Source: Amphibalanus amphitrite | Taxonomy: Eukaryota > Arthropoda > Thecostraca > Balanomorpha > Balanidae | Length of the DNA stretch: 64,000 nt | NCBI RefSeq assembly: GCF_019059575.1 | Contig: NW_024881530.1 | Span: 1-64,000 of the forward strand | Direction of reading: 5' to 3' | Position numbers and translations under genes: made by a program | Notes under the pieces: model-generated | What the model saw: the letters and a program-made list of their open reading frames with translations, nothing else | What the model was told of the DNA's origin: nothing | Database searches by the model: none | Part shown: in pieces, positions 1 to 12,558 of the stretch | Layout of the letters: each line of letters opens with the position of its first letter | Position numbering within the stretch: position 1 is the first letter of the stretch

Positions 1-640
1 CCATCAGGGACGTAAAGCAATCTCGATCAGGACCAACGTAGGCTGTGCCGGAGACTGCGTGAGACCCTCTGATCTTCAGAAACCCACCATGTATGTTTTC
101 ATGTAGAGGCCAGTTTAGGGCCCTCAGAGACCAGTACAGGGCCTGCAAACTACAAAGGCCAGTAGTTTGAGACCATCAGAGACCGAGTTGGGCTCTCAGA
201 GGCTAATGTGGGTCCTTACTCATTACAGGCCAACATGGGCCCTCAGAGGTCAGCGTGGGGCCCTAAAAGACCGCCATGAGCCGTCGTTGGACCCCAGAGG
301 CCAGCAGAGGGCCCTCAAAGGCCAAGATGGGCCCTCCTCAGAGGCCAATGCAGACCCTTAGAGGCCCGCATCGGGTCTTCAGCAGCCAGTGCGGGGCCCT
401 TATTGGCACCTAAAGGTTCGTCTTGGGACACCAGAGACAGAAATAAGGCCACCAGAGACCGGTGTGAGACCCTCAGACGCCGGTTGGGACCCCTGAGGCC
501 GGTTAGGGGCCCTCATAGGCCAGATGTGGCCTCAGAGGTTGATGTAGGCTCTTAGCGGTCAACGTGGGCGCTTGACCGCCACTGAAGTTCCCTCAGAGGT
601 CAGTGTAGGACGCTCAAAGACCGGTGTGGGAGCTATATTA
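1..640. repeat. Degenerate 20-21 bp minisatellite
   Basis: The stretch is a worn tandem array whose unit reads approximately GGCCAGYRTGGGCCCTCAGA, repeated about every 20-21 bases with many substitutions and some longer units. It begins at or before the window edge and fades out near 640. A related unit (GGGCCA...GGCCCATCAG) fills the core of the foldback element at 28.4-29.2 kb. No gene is visible in it. It probably lies in an intron of the psq gene or upstream of it. Confidence 0.75.
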
Positions 641-1775
641 ATAGCTTGGCGTGTTTTTTTTTAGCCTCGTGACGATCGAATAATTGCCAGGGCCCCCATA
701 CACCTATATGGGAGCCAATTGGTTGTTTGAGGGGGGGGGGGGTCAAATGATATGATGGCCCCCTTTATTGACCTTTGGGGGCATGGCCCTGATGCCCCCC
801 CCCGGCCCCCGCGAGTCGCGACCGCCACTGTGTACACATTACACACATGCCTCTGAGATTACATACTAGCGCAGGCAAACTCTATGCAGGCCCCGAAGGT
901 CCCACGCTAATCCTTAAGAAACCAACCCGGCATACGGCATCACCACCGGGCTTCTGAGGTGCACAGCACCAACCCATGAGGTCTTACTTTAGTGTCTTGG
1001 AGCCAATCTCCTTTAGCAGGGCCACTGCCACTGCCGAAGAGGGTCTCATGCCAGCCATTGCTGAATGCTGGGCCTACGAGAGCCTTAAGTAAACCCACGC
1101 TGATATTCCATATAAGATCCGGCCATACTCGTGAACCGGTGCCAGCGACGCTGACGCCAAATTGACAGAATGCGATGAACTGAGCCCACTCATGAGTGAA
1201 ATTACGTCCTTTGATGGCGCAAGAAAGAAAATGAAACATACGAAAAGCTTTTCTAGGACTTTTGTTCGATCTGAAAGGTGGGGCCAAAAGATAGTATGGC
1301 CCCACCTTTCAGCACCAAAGGGGGGGCCATGGCCCCCGTGCCCCCCCCCTGCGACCGCCAGTGGTGCCAGTGGCAGCACTGGCAGCACTGGCACTGGCAG
1401 GCAGTGCTGATCAGTGCTGAGGGCAGGCAACACTGGCAGCAGCCAGTGCTGAGCCATGGGAGCCGATGGGTGGGGAGTGGTGGAACATCAATCTGCCCCC
1501 GAGTGTACATGTACATGTAGCTCCATTATGTGAAGAAATAGGAATGTTCTGCAGCCTTTGTTCATGTATTGCGCCTCGGTAACTGGGAAGTGTGTCAGCG
1601 GGGTCATGGCATACCCGTATTACTGTAGACATGACCTGACCCCCGGTCCACCCTTACAGAGCCTGTCTGGACTTATAATAGCCCCTTGGACTTCCCTTTC
1701 CTGTGCTGATTTGACCTTACCCCTACCCGTCGGCACAGGAACTTGACGAGCTCTGTGCCGCTGCTCTGACCTGTC
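641..1775. other. Intronic or upstream DNA with G-run repeats
   Basis: No coding exon was recognised. Two related fragments, about 720-836 and 1270-1372, share a layout of a run of G, an ATGGCCCCC segment, a run of C and an end reading GCGACCGCCA(C/G)TG. They look like remnants of one short repeat family. The second fragment contains a perfect 15-bp stem hairpin at 1271-1312. A short CACTGGCAG-rich stretch follows at 1365-1445. Confidence 0.5.
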
Positions 1776-1970
1776 TGTGACCTGACCTGACTGACCTGTG
1801 ACCTGACCCTCTCTGTCCACAGACGCTCCTCTGGACCTGGCCAGCTCTGCTCCCCTGCTCTGACCTGACCTGACTGACCTGACCATCTCTGTCCACAGGC
1901 GCTCCTCTGGACCTGGCCAGCTCTGCTCCCCTGCTCTGACCTGACCTGACTGACCTGACCTGACCTGACC

Positions 1971-2025
<55 letters not shown>

Positions 2026-2087
2026 ACAGGACGCTCCTCTGGACCTGGCCAGCAGCTCGGCTCTGACCTGACCCTCTCTTTCCACAG
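1776..2087 (+). repeat. Tandem copies of a 3' splice site plus exon edge
   Basis: The block CCACAG followed by CGCTCCTCTGG(A)CCTGGCCAGC occurs four times. The acceptor AG positions end at 1822, 1898, 2029 and 2087. Spacers are made of CTGAC repeats, and one spacer has expanded into a (CT)n tract at about 1970-2024. Only the last copy runs into an open coding exon (2088-2370). The first three meet stop codons in the CTGACCTGA spacers in at least one frame. Confidence 0.85.
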
Positions 2088-2370
2088 ACGCTCCTCTGGC
2101 CTGGCCAGCTCGGCTCCCCTGCTCTGCGAGCCCTCCCTCTCCGTGTCCGCCGGTCGGGAGGAGGCCCGTCTGGGCGGCGACCCGTCCAAGGTGGCTGCTG
2201 CGGCAGCGCTCAGTGTCAGCGCCGAGCTGGAACAGTTCCACCACAGTATGGCGCTGGCCAGCCTGCCGGCGCCGCCGCAGGCCGCTTACGAGGTTGGCCC
2301 TGGCGGCGGCCGTGGCGGCGGCCACCTCCACATCTGTCCATGTTCCAGCAGCACACCACGCACAGTCCAG
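2088..2370 (+). CDS. psq: pipsqueak, upstream coding exon (frame disturbed)
   Basis: This is the probable exon upstream of the Psq-repeat exons. A good acceptor (CTCTTTCCACAG) precedes it and a donor (CAG/GTTAGT) follows. The first two thirds read well in one frame, with Ala/Ser/Leu-rich text that includes SAELEQFHHSMALASLPAPP. The end reads well in another frame as MFQQHTTHSP, leaving one base over, and this joins in phase to the next exon (…HSP-V-SAVSSGDGD). A middle piece, LALAAAVAAATSTS, uses the third frame. Two one-base shifts, near 2292-2295 and 2330-2337, would reconcile the whole exon. Assembly errors are the likeliest cause, but a real lesion or an unrecognised intron cannot be excluded. 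It would encode the linker before the DNA-binding repeats. The phase match to exon 14021 is the best support. Confidence 0.55.
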
Positions 2371-2560
2371 GTTAGTTCACACCATAAACACACCACTATA
2401 CACACCACACACAGTCCAGGTGGGTGAGAGTTGTACGGACGTCGGACAACACATCACTATACACACCACACACAGACAGCCCAGGTAACGGGGAAGGATG
2501 GGGACAGGTGTACATCAGAGCTGGTCGATGTTCCTCCAGCACACCACGCACAGTCTAGGT
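2371..2560 (+). repeat. Repeated 5' splice-site copies after the psq exon
   Basis: The exon end (ATG TTC CAG CAG CAC ACC ACG CAC AGT CCA G/GT) is partly repeated downstream. CACACACAGTCCAG/GTGGGT ends at 2419. CAGCCCAG/GTAACG ends at 2482. A fuller copy at 2528-2558 ends AGTCTAG/GTGAGG. CACACCACTATACACACC spacers are also duplicated. The copies provide several possible donors. Confidence 0.7.
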
Positions 2561-5859
<3,299 letters not shown>

Positions 5860-5861
<2 letters not shown>

Positions 5862-7134
5862 GCCGGGAGGAGGGAGGTGGAGACTGGAGCCGGGCCTGTC
5901 TCGCCGCTGGCGTCTCTCGATCGACCTAGCTCGCCGCTGCCGGGAGGCTGTCTTTCTCAGTGAGACTGTTCCGTCGTCCGGTCGCCGACCTGCCCCAGAT
6001 TCACAGTCTGTGTGTCAGCTGCTGCGTGGCTGCAGAGGTGACTGATTACCCGCTTGCCCGCTGTCTGCCGGACAGAGGCGTGACAGGACAGCTCGTCTGT
6101 CCCGCGCGGCACATGACTGCAGGTGACTGGGTCCGTGCAATGGTGAAAGGTCCGGTGACAGGACTGCCACCGTGACAGCTCGTGAAGTCACCACCCGAGG
6201 TGCATATCCCGCAGTATGTCCCGGTCTGGATACATGCCACGCGGAATGACTGGCAGATATATGCAATGGTACACTGAAAAAGGGATGACGAGCCTCGCTA
6301 ATCTAGTCTGGTCACTCCAGTCAAGATGAACACAAACTGGCTTTGTAAGGGGCCATTACTCTTTCTGCATTCCTCTGTTCACCGCACCGCAGGCAGCCAA
6401 CTGGACAGCCAAAACCACATTCGTACAGACACACACACAGACACACGGATAGACAGATGGGTAGTCAGGCGGTCAGGCCGCCCGCTCCCGTGTTCCGCTC
6501 TGCAGAGGGCCGCTCTCCATGCGTGCAGTACCGGCTGGTTCGCGGCGAACCGGTCAGTCGGGAGCAGCGGCGGCTCGCTCGGGTCAGTGACCTCGGCGCG
6601 CCATGTGACAGGTTGGCGCGGTTTTATGCAGCGTGTGCAAAGCGCGCGGTGCACAGTGCAAGGACCGGAGGGAGGGGAGGGGATGACAGGAGCGATAGAC
6701 CGGGGCCGTTGAACTCGGCTGTCATCGACGGTAACGGTGACCGGTGATCGACCTTCTGCATTCGGAATTCGGTGGCAAGGCTAGTCTTGCAGTCAGTGCT
6801 GTCAGTCTACCCCCTCTCCGCTCCCCTCCCTGCTCTTTCCTCTCCAAACGTTGAGGAGAAGAGCATAGGCGACAACTGCGCCACAGGCTGCATTACGTCA
6901 ATCCCTCGTGGGTGTAGGCCGGCTCAACTCTCCACCGATATTCCTCACTACCTGCCGGCTCCAGCCGGCGGTATGACGTAGTAGCCCCGCGGCGGCAGAC
7001 GGCCGTCCACCGTCTGCCGTGCTAACGCCATTCAGTCGTCGGGGGCCGACCTGTCCGGCGTGCCCGCCGCACCCAGTTCACTGTCTGAGCAGATAACGGG
7101 CTGCGGCCGAGCCGGGCAGGTGCCGCCCACTTAC
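5860..7134 (+). other. psq: psq intron, GC-rich, no gene recognised
   Basis: GC-rich intron sequence with a short CA/GA-rich patch near 6425-6455. No splice-flanked coding segment or transposon end was recognised. Confidence 0.4.
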
Positions 7135-7422
7135 TAGCTTGATTTGGGGCTCGAATAGAGTGAGCGGAGGATGGCCAGCACGAGGAGGGAGGGAGGGGCA
7201 GAGGGGTGGGAGGAGACCCGAGTCGTGGCGCGCGGTTTGACGGCCCGGGTCCAGGGACGGGGAGGGGACCGGGCCGCGGCCGAGGCGAGATAAGGCACAC
7301 ACAGTACACACGGGGAGGGAGGGATCTGCCGCAAAACAGGTCAGGCAGTCGAAGACGCGAGCTCAGAGGCGGCGGACAGTGCAGAAGGGTGGGAACCAAG
7401 CGACAGGCTGTGGAAAATGGTC
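7135..7422. repeat. 288-bp direct duplication, copy 1
   Basis: This segment matches 12063-12350 with a constant offset of 4928 bases and no indel that I could find. It is GC-rich, ends in GTGGAAAATGGTC and has no terminal inverted repeats. Overlapping open frames appear identically in both copies and do not look like protein. Confidence 0.9.
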
Positions 7423-7899
7423 GTGGTCTCGGAGGCAACGGACAGTCGAGAGAGTGGAAATCGAGCGAATGACTGTGTGATATGAGCGAGCAGTGGGCGA
7501 GGACGGGAGACAGGTTTGTGGCACGACAAAGTAGCTGGTGCTCAGCAGAGGGAGCACAAGGGAAACATACATGGCCGGTAAGTCAGGCTAGCGTGCTAGC
7601 GAGACTAGTGGTAAGGGACCTGCATGGTTGACCCGCTCAAGAGTCAAACGGATGGAATATGCCGTGAACGAACCCAGACCATTGTGCAGAGACGCACTTG
7701 GCAAGTGAGTGTACGTATGTATGTATATGTTAACAGGAAAGCCGCAAGGCACATACGAGACTCTAGGCATCAGGAACATAACGAATCGGCTCGGCTGACA
7801 TGACATGTGCAGAGATGATACGCACTCTGGCTGGCAGAGTGCGCCGGGGTAGAGCGAGCTCAGCTGGCTATGTGTGCCGAGTTGATCGTATTTTAAGTG

Positions 7900-7901
<2 letters not shown>
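7423..7901 (+). other. psq: psq intron between duplication and GA tract
   Basis: No gene was seen. The first diverged satellite units appear here (CTCAGCTGGCTATGTGTGCC near 7860), so the hairpin repeat family already begins before the GA tract. Confidence 0.4.
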
Positions 7902-7957
<56 letters not shown>

Positions 7958-7968
7958 AGAGGGAGAGA
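7902..7968 (+). repeat. (GA)n microsatellite
   Basis: GA dinucleotide tract of about 67 bases with two small interruptions. It lies inside the psq intron, immediately before the satellite array. Confidence 0.97.
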
Positions 7969-7974
7969 AAACAT

Positions 7975-10120
7975 AGTGGCCCTCGGCTGGGTGTGTTCGC
8001 CGGGGTAGGATCGCGATCGGCTGGCTAGGTGAGCCGAGTAGATCGACATGGTATCCCGGCTAGCTGTGTTCGCCGGGTGGTCCCGCTCGGCTGGATGTGT
8101 TCGCCGAGTGGTTAGATTTCGTGGGTTTCCCGGCTTGCTGTGTGCGCCGGGTGGTGACGCTCGGCTGGATGTGTTCGCTGAGTGGTTATTTCTCGTGGGT
8201 CTCCCGGCTAGCTGTGTGCGCCGGGTGATCCCGCTCGGCTGGATGTGTTCGCCGAGTAGTTAGATCTCGTGAGTACCCAGGCTGGCTGTGTGCGCCGGGT
8301 GGTCCCGCTCGGCTGGATGTGTTCGCTGAGTGGTTAGATTTCGTGGGTTTCCCGGCTTGCTGTGTGCGCCGGGTGGTCCCGCTCGGCTGGATGTGTTCGC
8401 CGAGTGGTTAGATTTCGTGGGTTTCCCGGCTAGCTGTGTGCGCCGGGTGGTCCCGCTCGGCTGGATGTGTTCGCTGAGTGGTTAGTTCTCGTGGGTCTCC
8501 CGGCTGGATGTGTTCGCCGGGTGGTCCCGCTCGGCTGGATGTGTTCGCCGAGTGGTTAGATTTCGTGGGTTTCCCGGCTTGCTGTGTGCGCCGGGTGGTC
8601 CCGCTCGGCTGGATGTGTTCGCTGAGTGGTAAGTTTTCGTGGGTTTCCCGGCTAGCTGTGGGCGCCGGGTGATCCCGCTCGGCTGGATGTGTTCGCCGAG
8701 TAGTTAGACCTCGTGAGTACCCAGGCTGGCTGTGTGCGCCGGGTGGTCCCGCTCGGCTGGATGTGTTCGCCGAGTGGTTAGATTTCGTGGGTTTCCCGGC
8801 TTGCTGTGTGCGCCGGGTGGTCCCGCTCGGCTGGATGTGTTCGCTGAGTGGTAAGTTTTCGTGGGTTTCCCGGCTTGCTGTGTGCGCCGGGTGGTCCCGC
8901 TCGGCTGGATGTGTTCGCTGAGTGGTAAGTTTTCGTGGGTTTCCCGGCTAGCTGTGTGCGCCGGGTGGTCCCGCTCGGCTGGATGTGTTCGCTGAGTGGT
9001 AAGTTTCGTGGGTTTTCCGGCTTGCTGTGTGCGCCGGGTGGTCCCGCTCGGCTGGATGTGTTCGCTGAGTGGTAAGTTTTCGTGGGTTTCCCGGCTAGCT
9101 GTGTGCGCCGGGTGGTCCCGCTCGGCTGGATGTGTTCGCCGAGTAGTTAGATCGCGTGAGTACCCAGGCTGGCTGTGTGCGCCGGGTGGTCCCGCTCGGC
9201 TGGATGTGTTCGCCGAGTGGTTAGATTTCGTGGGTTTCCCGGCTTGCTGTGTGCGCCGGGTGGTCCCGCTCGGCTGGATGTGTTCGCTGAGTGGTTATTT
9301 CTCGTGGGTCTCCCGGCTAGCTGTGTGCGCCGGGTGATCCCGCTCGGCTGGATGTGTTCGCCGAGTAGTTAGATCTCGTGAGTACCCAGGCTGGCTGTGT
9401 GCGCCGGGTGGTCCCGCTCGGCTGGATGTGTTCGCTGAGTGGTTAGATTTCGTGGGTTTCCCGGCTTGCTGTGTGCGCCGGGTGGTCCCGCTCGGCTGGA
9501 TGTGTTCGCTGAGTGGTAAGTATTCGTGGGTTTCCCGGCTAGCTGTGTGCGCCGGGTGGTCCCGCTCGGCTGGCTGTGGGCGCCGAGTAGATAGATCTCG
9601 TGGGTATCCCGGCCGGTTGTGTGCGCCGGCCGGGTGGTCCTGCCCGGCTGGATGTGTTCGCCGAGTGGTTAGATCTCGTGGGTCTCCCGGCTAGCTGTGT
9701 GCGCCGGGTGGTCCCGCTCGGCTGGATGTGTTAGCCGAGTGGTTAGTTCTCGTGGGTACCTCGGCCGGCTGTGTGGTTCAGGTAGTCCCGCTCGGCTGGA
9801 TGTGTTCGCCGAGTGGTTAGACCTCGTGGATCACCCGGCTAGCTGTGTGCGCCGGGTGAGGGAAGCACATCTGCTTTCGGCTGGTTGTGTGCGCCGGGGT
9901 AGATCGAGCTCGGCTGGCTATGTGTGCCGAATAGATAAAGCTAGCAAGTGTCACACTGTCGTGCGGCTATGGTATCCCGGCTGGTTGTGTGCGCCGGGTT
10001 GATCGAGCTCGGCTGGCTATGGGTGCCGAATAGAAAAAGCTAGTAAGTGTCACACTGTCGTACCGTGCGGCGATGGTATCCCGGCTGGTTGTGTGCGCCG
10101 GGGTAGATCGGATAGTCAGC
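7975..10120 (+). repeat. 74-bp hairpin satellite array
   Basis: A tandem array of about two dozen 74-bp units, followed after about 9850 by longer diverged units. Each unit holds two related half-units of 31 and 43 bases, each able to fold. One reads CCCGGC, an 11-base loop, GCCGGG. The other reads CTCGGC, an 11-base loop, GCCGAG (or GCTGAG, which keeps pairing as G-U in + strand RNA). The loops are similar (T.GcTGTGTgC and TGGATGTGTTC). A distinct unit type with GAGTACCCAGGCTGG recurs at 8276, 8720, 9163 and 9385, spacings of six, six and three units. Because 74 is not a multiple of three, the open frames across it are repeat artefacts. Confidence 0.95.
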
Positions 10121-10960
10121 GTCACGCTGATGTGAAGCCGGAAGCGTCATAGTTCATTAACTAAGTTCAATAAGTTTATCGTTAGTTCATCAAATGCATC
10201 ATACTGCAAACCCTTCGACTCGGCTGATCGCAGGGAGCGCTGTGGCACCATTTTGAAGCCATTTTGAAGCGCACACACAATCTTATTGCGTGCCAAGTTA
10301 TTGGTTGAAAAAAATGTAGTCTGACCTCATTTGACCCGACCTTAGTGGTTGAAGCATAGGTACAAATCACGCGTTGTTGTAACTGAGGTGGTGCAACATA
10401 GAAGAGCTGAATTGGAACATATATCTTTCATATGTATAATTTGCAACATTCTTGCGAAATTTCTTCGAATGCGTCAGGTCGCTGGATGACCTCAGGTCAA
10501 CCGAATTTGGAAAGTGGAATGCATGTAACGGCACTCGAGGAATTTAGCGTGTCCTGGGAGTTTGAATCAAATCGATGAACAACTCTGGTTTTCATGGAAA
10601 TGGTGTTTTCAGTGCCATTTTGACGATGTACCGTTTTGTGACCTGGTGACCTGACCTGAGGCCAGCGGAACTCAAACTCCCAGGGCAAATGGCAAATGAA
10701 TGCCCCTGAGTTGAGTCTCAATTTGGTGGCGCTGCGTGCCACGGCACTCGCGCTATTAACGGAAACTCTGTTATGCCGTTGCCGCTAAAACAGTCCAATT
10801 TTACCCTGAGTCCGGTTTTGGGACCGGGTGAGCTGACATGGATGACGGAGACCTGAATTTTCAGGGAGGGTGCCGGGAGGTGGCCACGGAGGATATGCAA
10901 ATTTGGCGGCGCCTTTTTTTTGCGCTATTCGCAAAAGAAAACCCTTGGGGATGTATCAAC
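10121..10960 (+). other. psq: psq intron with a decayed repeat between satellite blocks
   Basis: AT-richer sequence with several AGGTCA/TGACCT motifs. A segment at 10930-10970 (CGCAAAAGAAAACCC followed by GGGGATGTATCAACCCC) resembles the right end of the TTAA-flanked MITE family at 45.7 and 62.0 kb. It is probably a decayed relative. No gene was seen. Confidence 0.4.
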
Positions 10961-11400
10961 CCCTTCTCCGGTCGAGGTCTAAGCATGGCTGACTGTGTAA
11001 GACGAGTAATTCGACCAAGAAAGTGTCACGCTGCTGTGCAGAGACGTTTGCCGGCTGGCCGTGCGCTCTGGGCGTTTCGACCTGGGCTGGCAGATAGCGG
11101 GCTGTGAGCGCCAGGTAGTCGAACTTGGCTGGACATGTAAATCGGGTAGATCGAAATAGTCAGTGTCACGCTGCGGTGCAGTGATGGATTCCAGGCTGGG
11201 TGTGTGCGCAGAACAGACCGCCCCAGTCAGTGTCACGCCGCTGTGCAGAGATGTATTGTATGCCGGCTAGCCGGGTGCGCCGGGCGCCCCGAGTTCGGCT
11301 GGCTTTGAGCGCTGGGCGGATTGACATGGTGAGTGTCACGCTGACGTGCCGCGGTGGTCCCCGGCTGGCTGCGTCGACTGCGGTCTTCCCCAGGGCACGT
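10961..11400 (+). repeat. Diverged tail of the hairpin satellite
   Basis: Scattered units of the same family (GGCTGGCCGTGCGCTCTGGG, GGCTAGCCGGGTGCGCCGGG) alternate with a second motif, GTGTCACGCTGCnGTGC. The second motif recurs near 11022, 11163, 11231 and 11334, and also near 9948, 10049 and 10120. The array was therefore once longer and composite. Confidence 0.7.
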
Positions 11401-11930
11401 ATCAACAAGACGGTTCATGTTAGACCGTTTCCAACGCTAAGTCGGAATGTATAACTGCACAACTGCAGGTCGTCACTGTCCCGTCGCGGCGGCGGCCGCC
11501 GCTTGTGATCCTGATGGGTCAGGCTTTCGAATGAGCCTGATCCGTCCACCTATCATATCCCTCGCCCGTGTGCGGCGTTCTGTTGCGTCTAACGTGTGGG
11601 TAGGGGGCCGGTTGGACCCCCTCCCCCTGCCGTTCGGCTCCTGATTGGGCTGGATATTTGCGGAGGGAGAGAGCGTGCTGCCCGTAACGAGAGACACCGA
11701 TGACGTCATCAGAGTCCGTTAATGGTTAAGAGATAGGGACTAAGCTAGTCCCACTCTGCACCTGAAGGGAAAAAATTTCTTCAACACCGAAGATGCGGGG
11801 GTTGCGACCATGATAGATGGTGGTTTCTTAACCCTAGAACGCCTAGGGGGGGGGGGGGTTGTATCAACCCCCCCCCCCCCTGAGGTTTTTTCGAAGTGCA
11901 CGCTAAACGGCTTGTCGTAGCGGGCTTTGG
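11401..11930 (+). other. psq: psq intron with a possible TTAA-type MITE end
   Basis: No gene was recognised. At 11826 the sequence reads TTAACCCTAGAACGCC, then a run of G, TTGTATCAA and a run of C. This is the same arrangement as the left ends of the TTAA-flanked MITEs at 45.7 and 62.0 kb, so it is probably a truncated relative. Confidence 0.4.
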
Positions 11931-12558
11931 CGTCTTGTTATCGATCGTGATATGAACGATAACACGATTTGGGTGCAGACGGCCATTAACAGCCAATACT
12001 GGACAACAGATTTGGGGAGCGAACGGTATGAGACACTCAAATCAGTAATAGGGTCCACCTATTAGCTTGATTTGGGGCTCGAATAGAGTGAGCGGAGGAT
12101 GGCCAGCACGAGGAGGGAGGGAGGGGCAGAGGGGTGGGAGGAGACCCGAGTCGTGGCGCGCGGTTTGACGGCCCGGGTCCAGGGACGGGGAGGGGACCGG
12201 GCCGCGGCCGAGGCGAGATAAGGCACACACAGTACACACGGGGAGGGAGGGATCTGCCGCAAAACAGGTCAGGCAGTCGAAGACGCGAGCTCAGAGGCGG
12301 CGGACAGTGCAGAAGGGTGGGAACCAAGCGACAGGCTGTGGAAAATGGTCCCCTCCCACCCTCCCCAATAGGAACTTCCAATCTGTACATATATGCCGTC
12401 CTATAGACACACTCGTCGTCGGCCCACGTCTTGTTATCGATCGTGATATGAACGATAACACGATTTGGGTGCAGACGGCCATTAACAGCCAATACTGGAC
12501 AACAGATTTGGGGAGCGAACGGTATGAGACACTCAAATCAGTAATAGGGTCCACCTAT
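11931..12558. repeat. Direct repeat A-B-A (132 bp, 288 bp, 132 bp)
   Basis: A 132-bp segment occurs at 11931-12062 and again at 12427-12558 with an offset of 496. The second copy of the 288-bp segment from 7135-7422 begins at 12063, the base after the first 132-bp copy. A unique 76-bp spacer (12351-12426) follows. The abrupt edges suggest a recent rearrangement, an insertion or an assembly join of two haplotypes. Confidence 0.9.

Noticed and set aside
1620..2331. Long - strand open frames rich in Arg/Glu/Gly
   Set aside because: Complement of the tandem splice-site copies and (CT)n spacer; repeat artefact.
7022..7438. 138-codon - strand Pro/Arg-rich frame, repeated at 12037-12492
   Set aside because: GC-rich composition only; its recurrence comes from the 288-bp DNA duplication, not from a gene family.
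8040..9850. CRISPR array or tRNA-like cluster
   Set aside because: Units are contiguous without spacers and lie in an animal intron. The 74-base length resembles a tRNA, but there is no acceptor stem, anticodon arm or A/B box.
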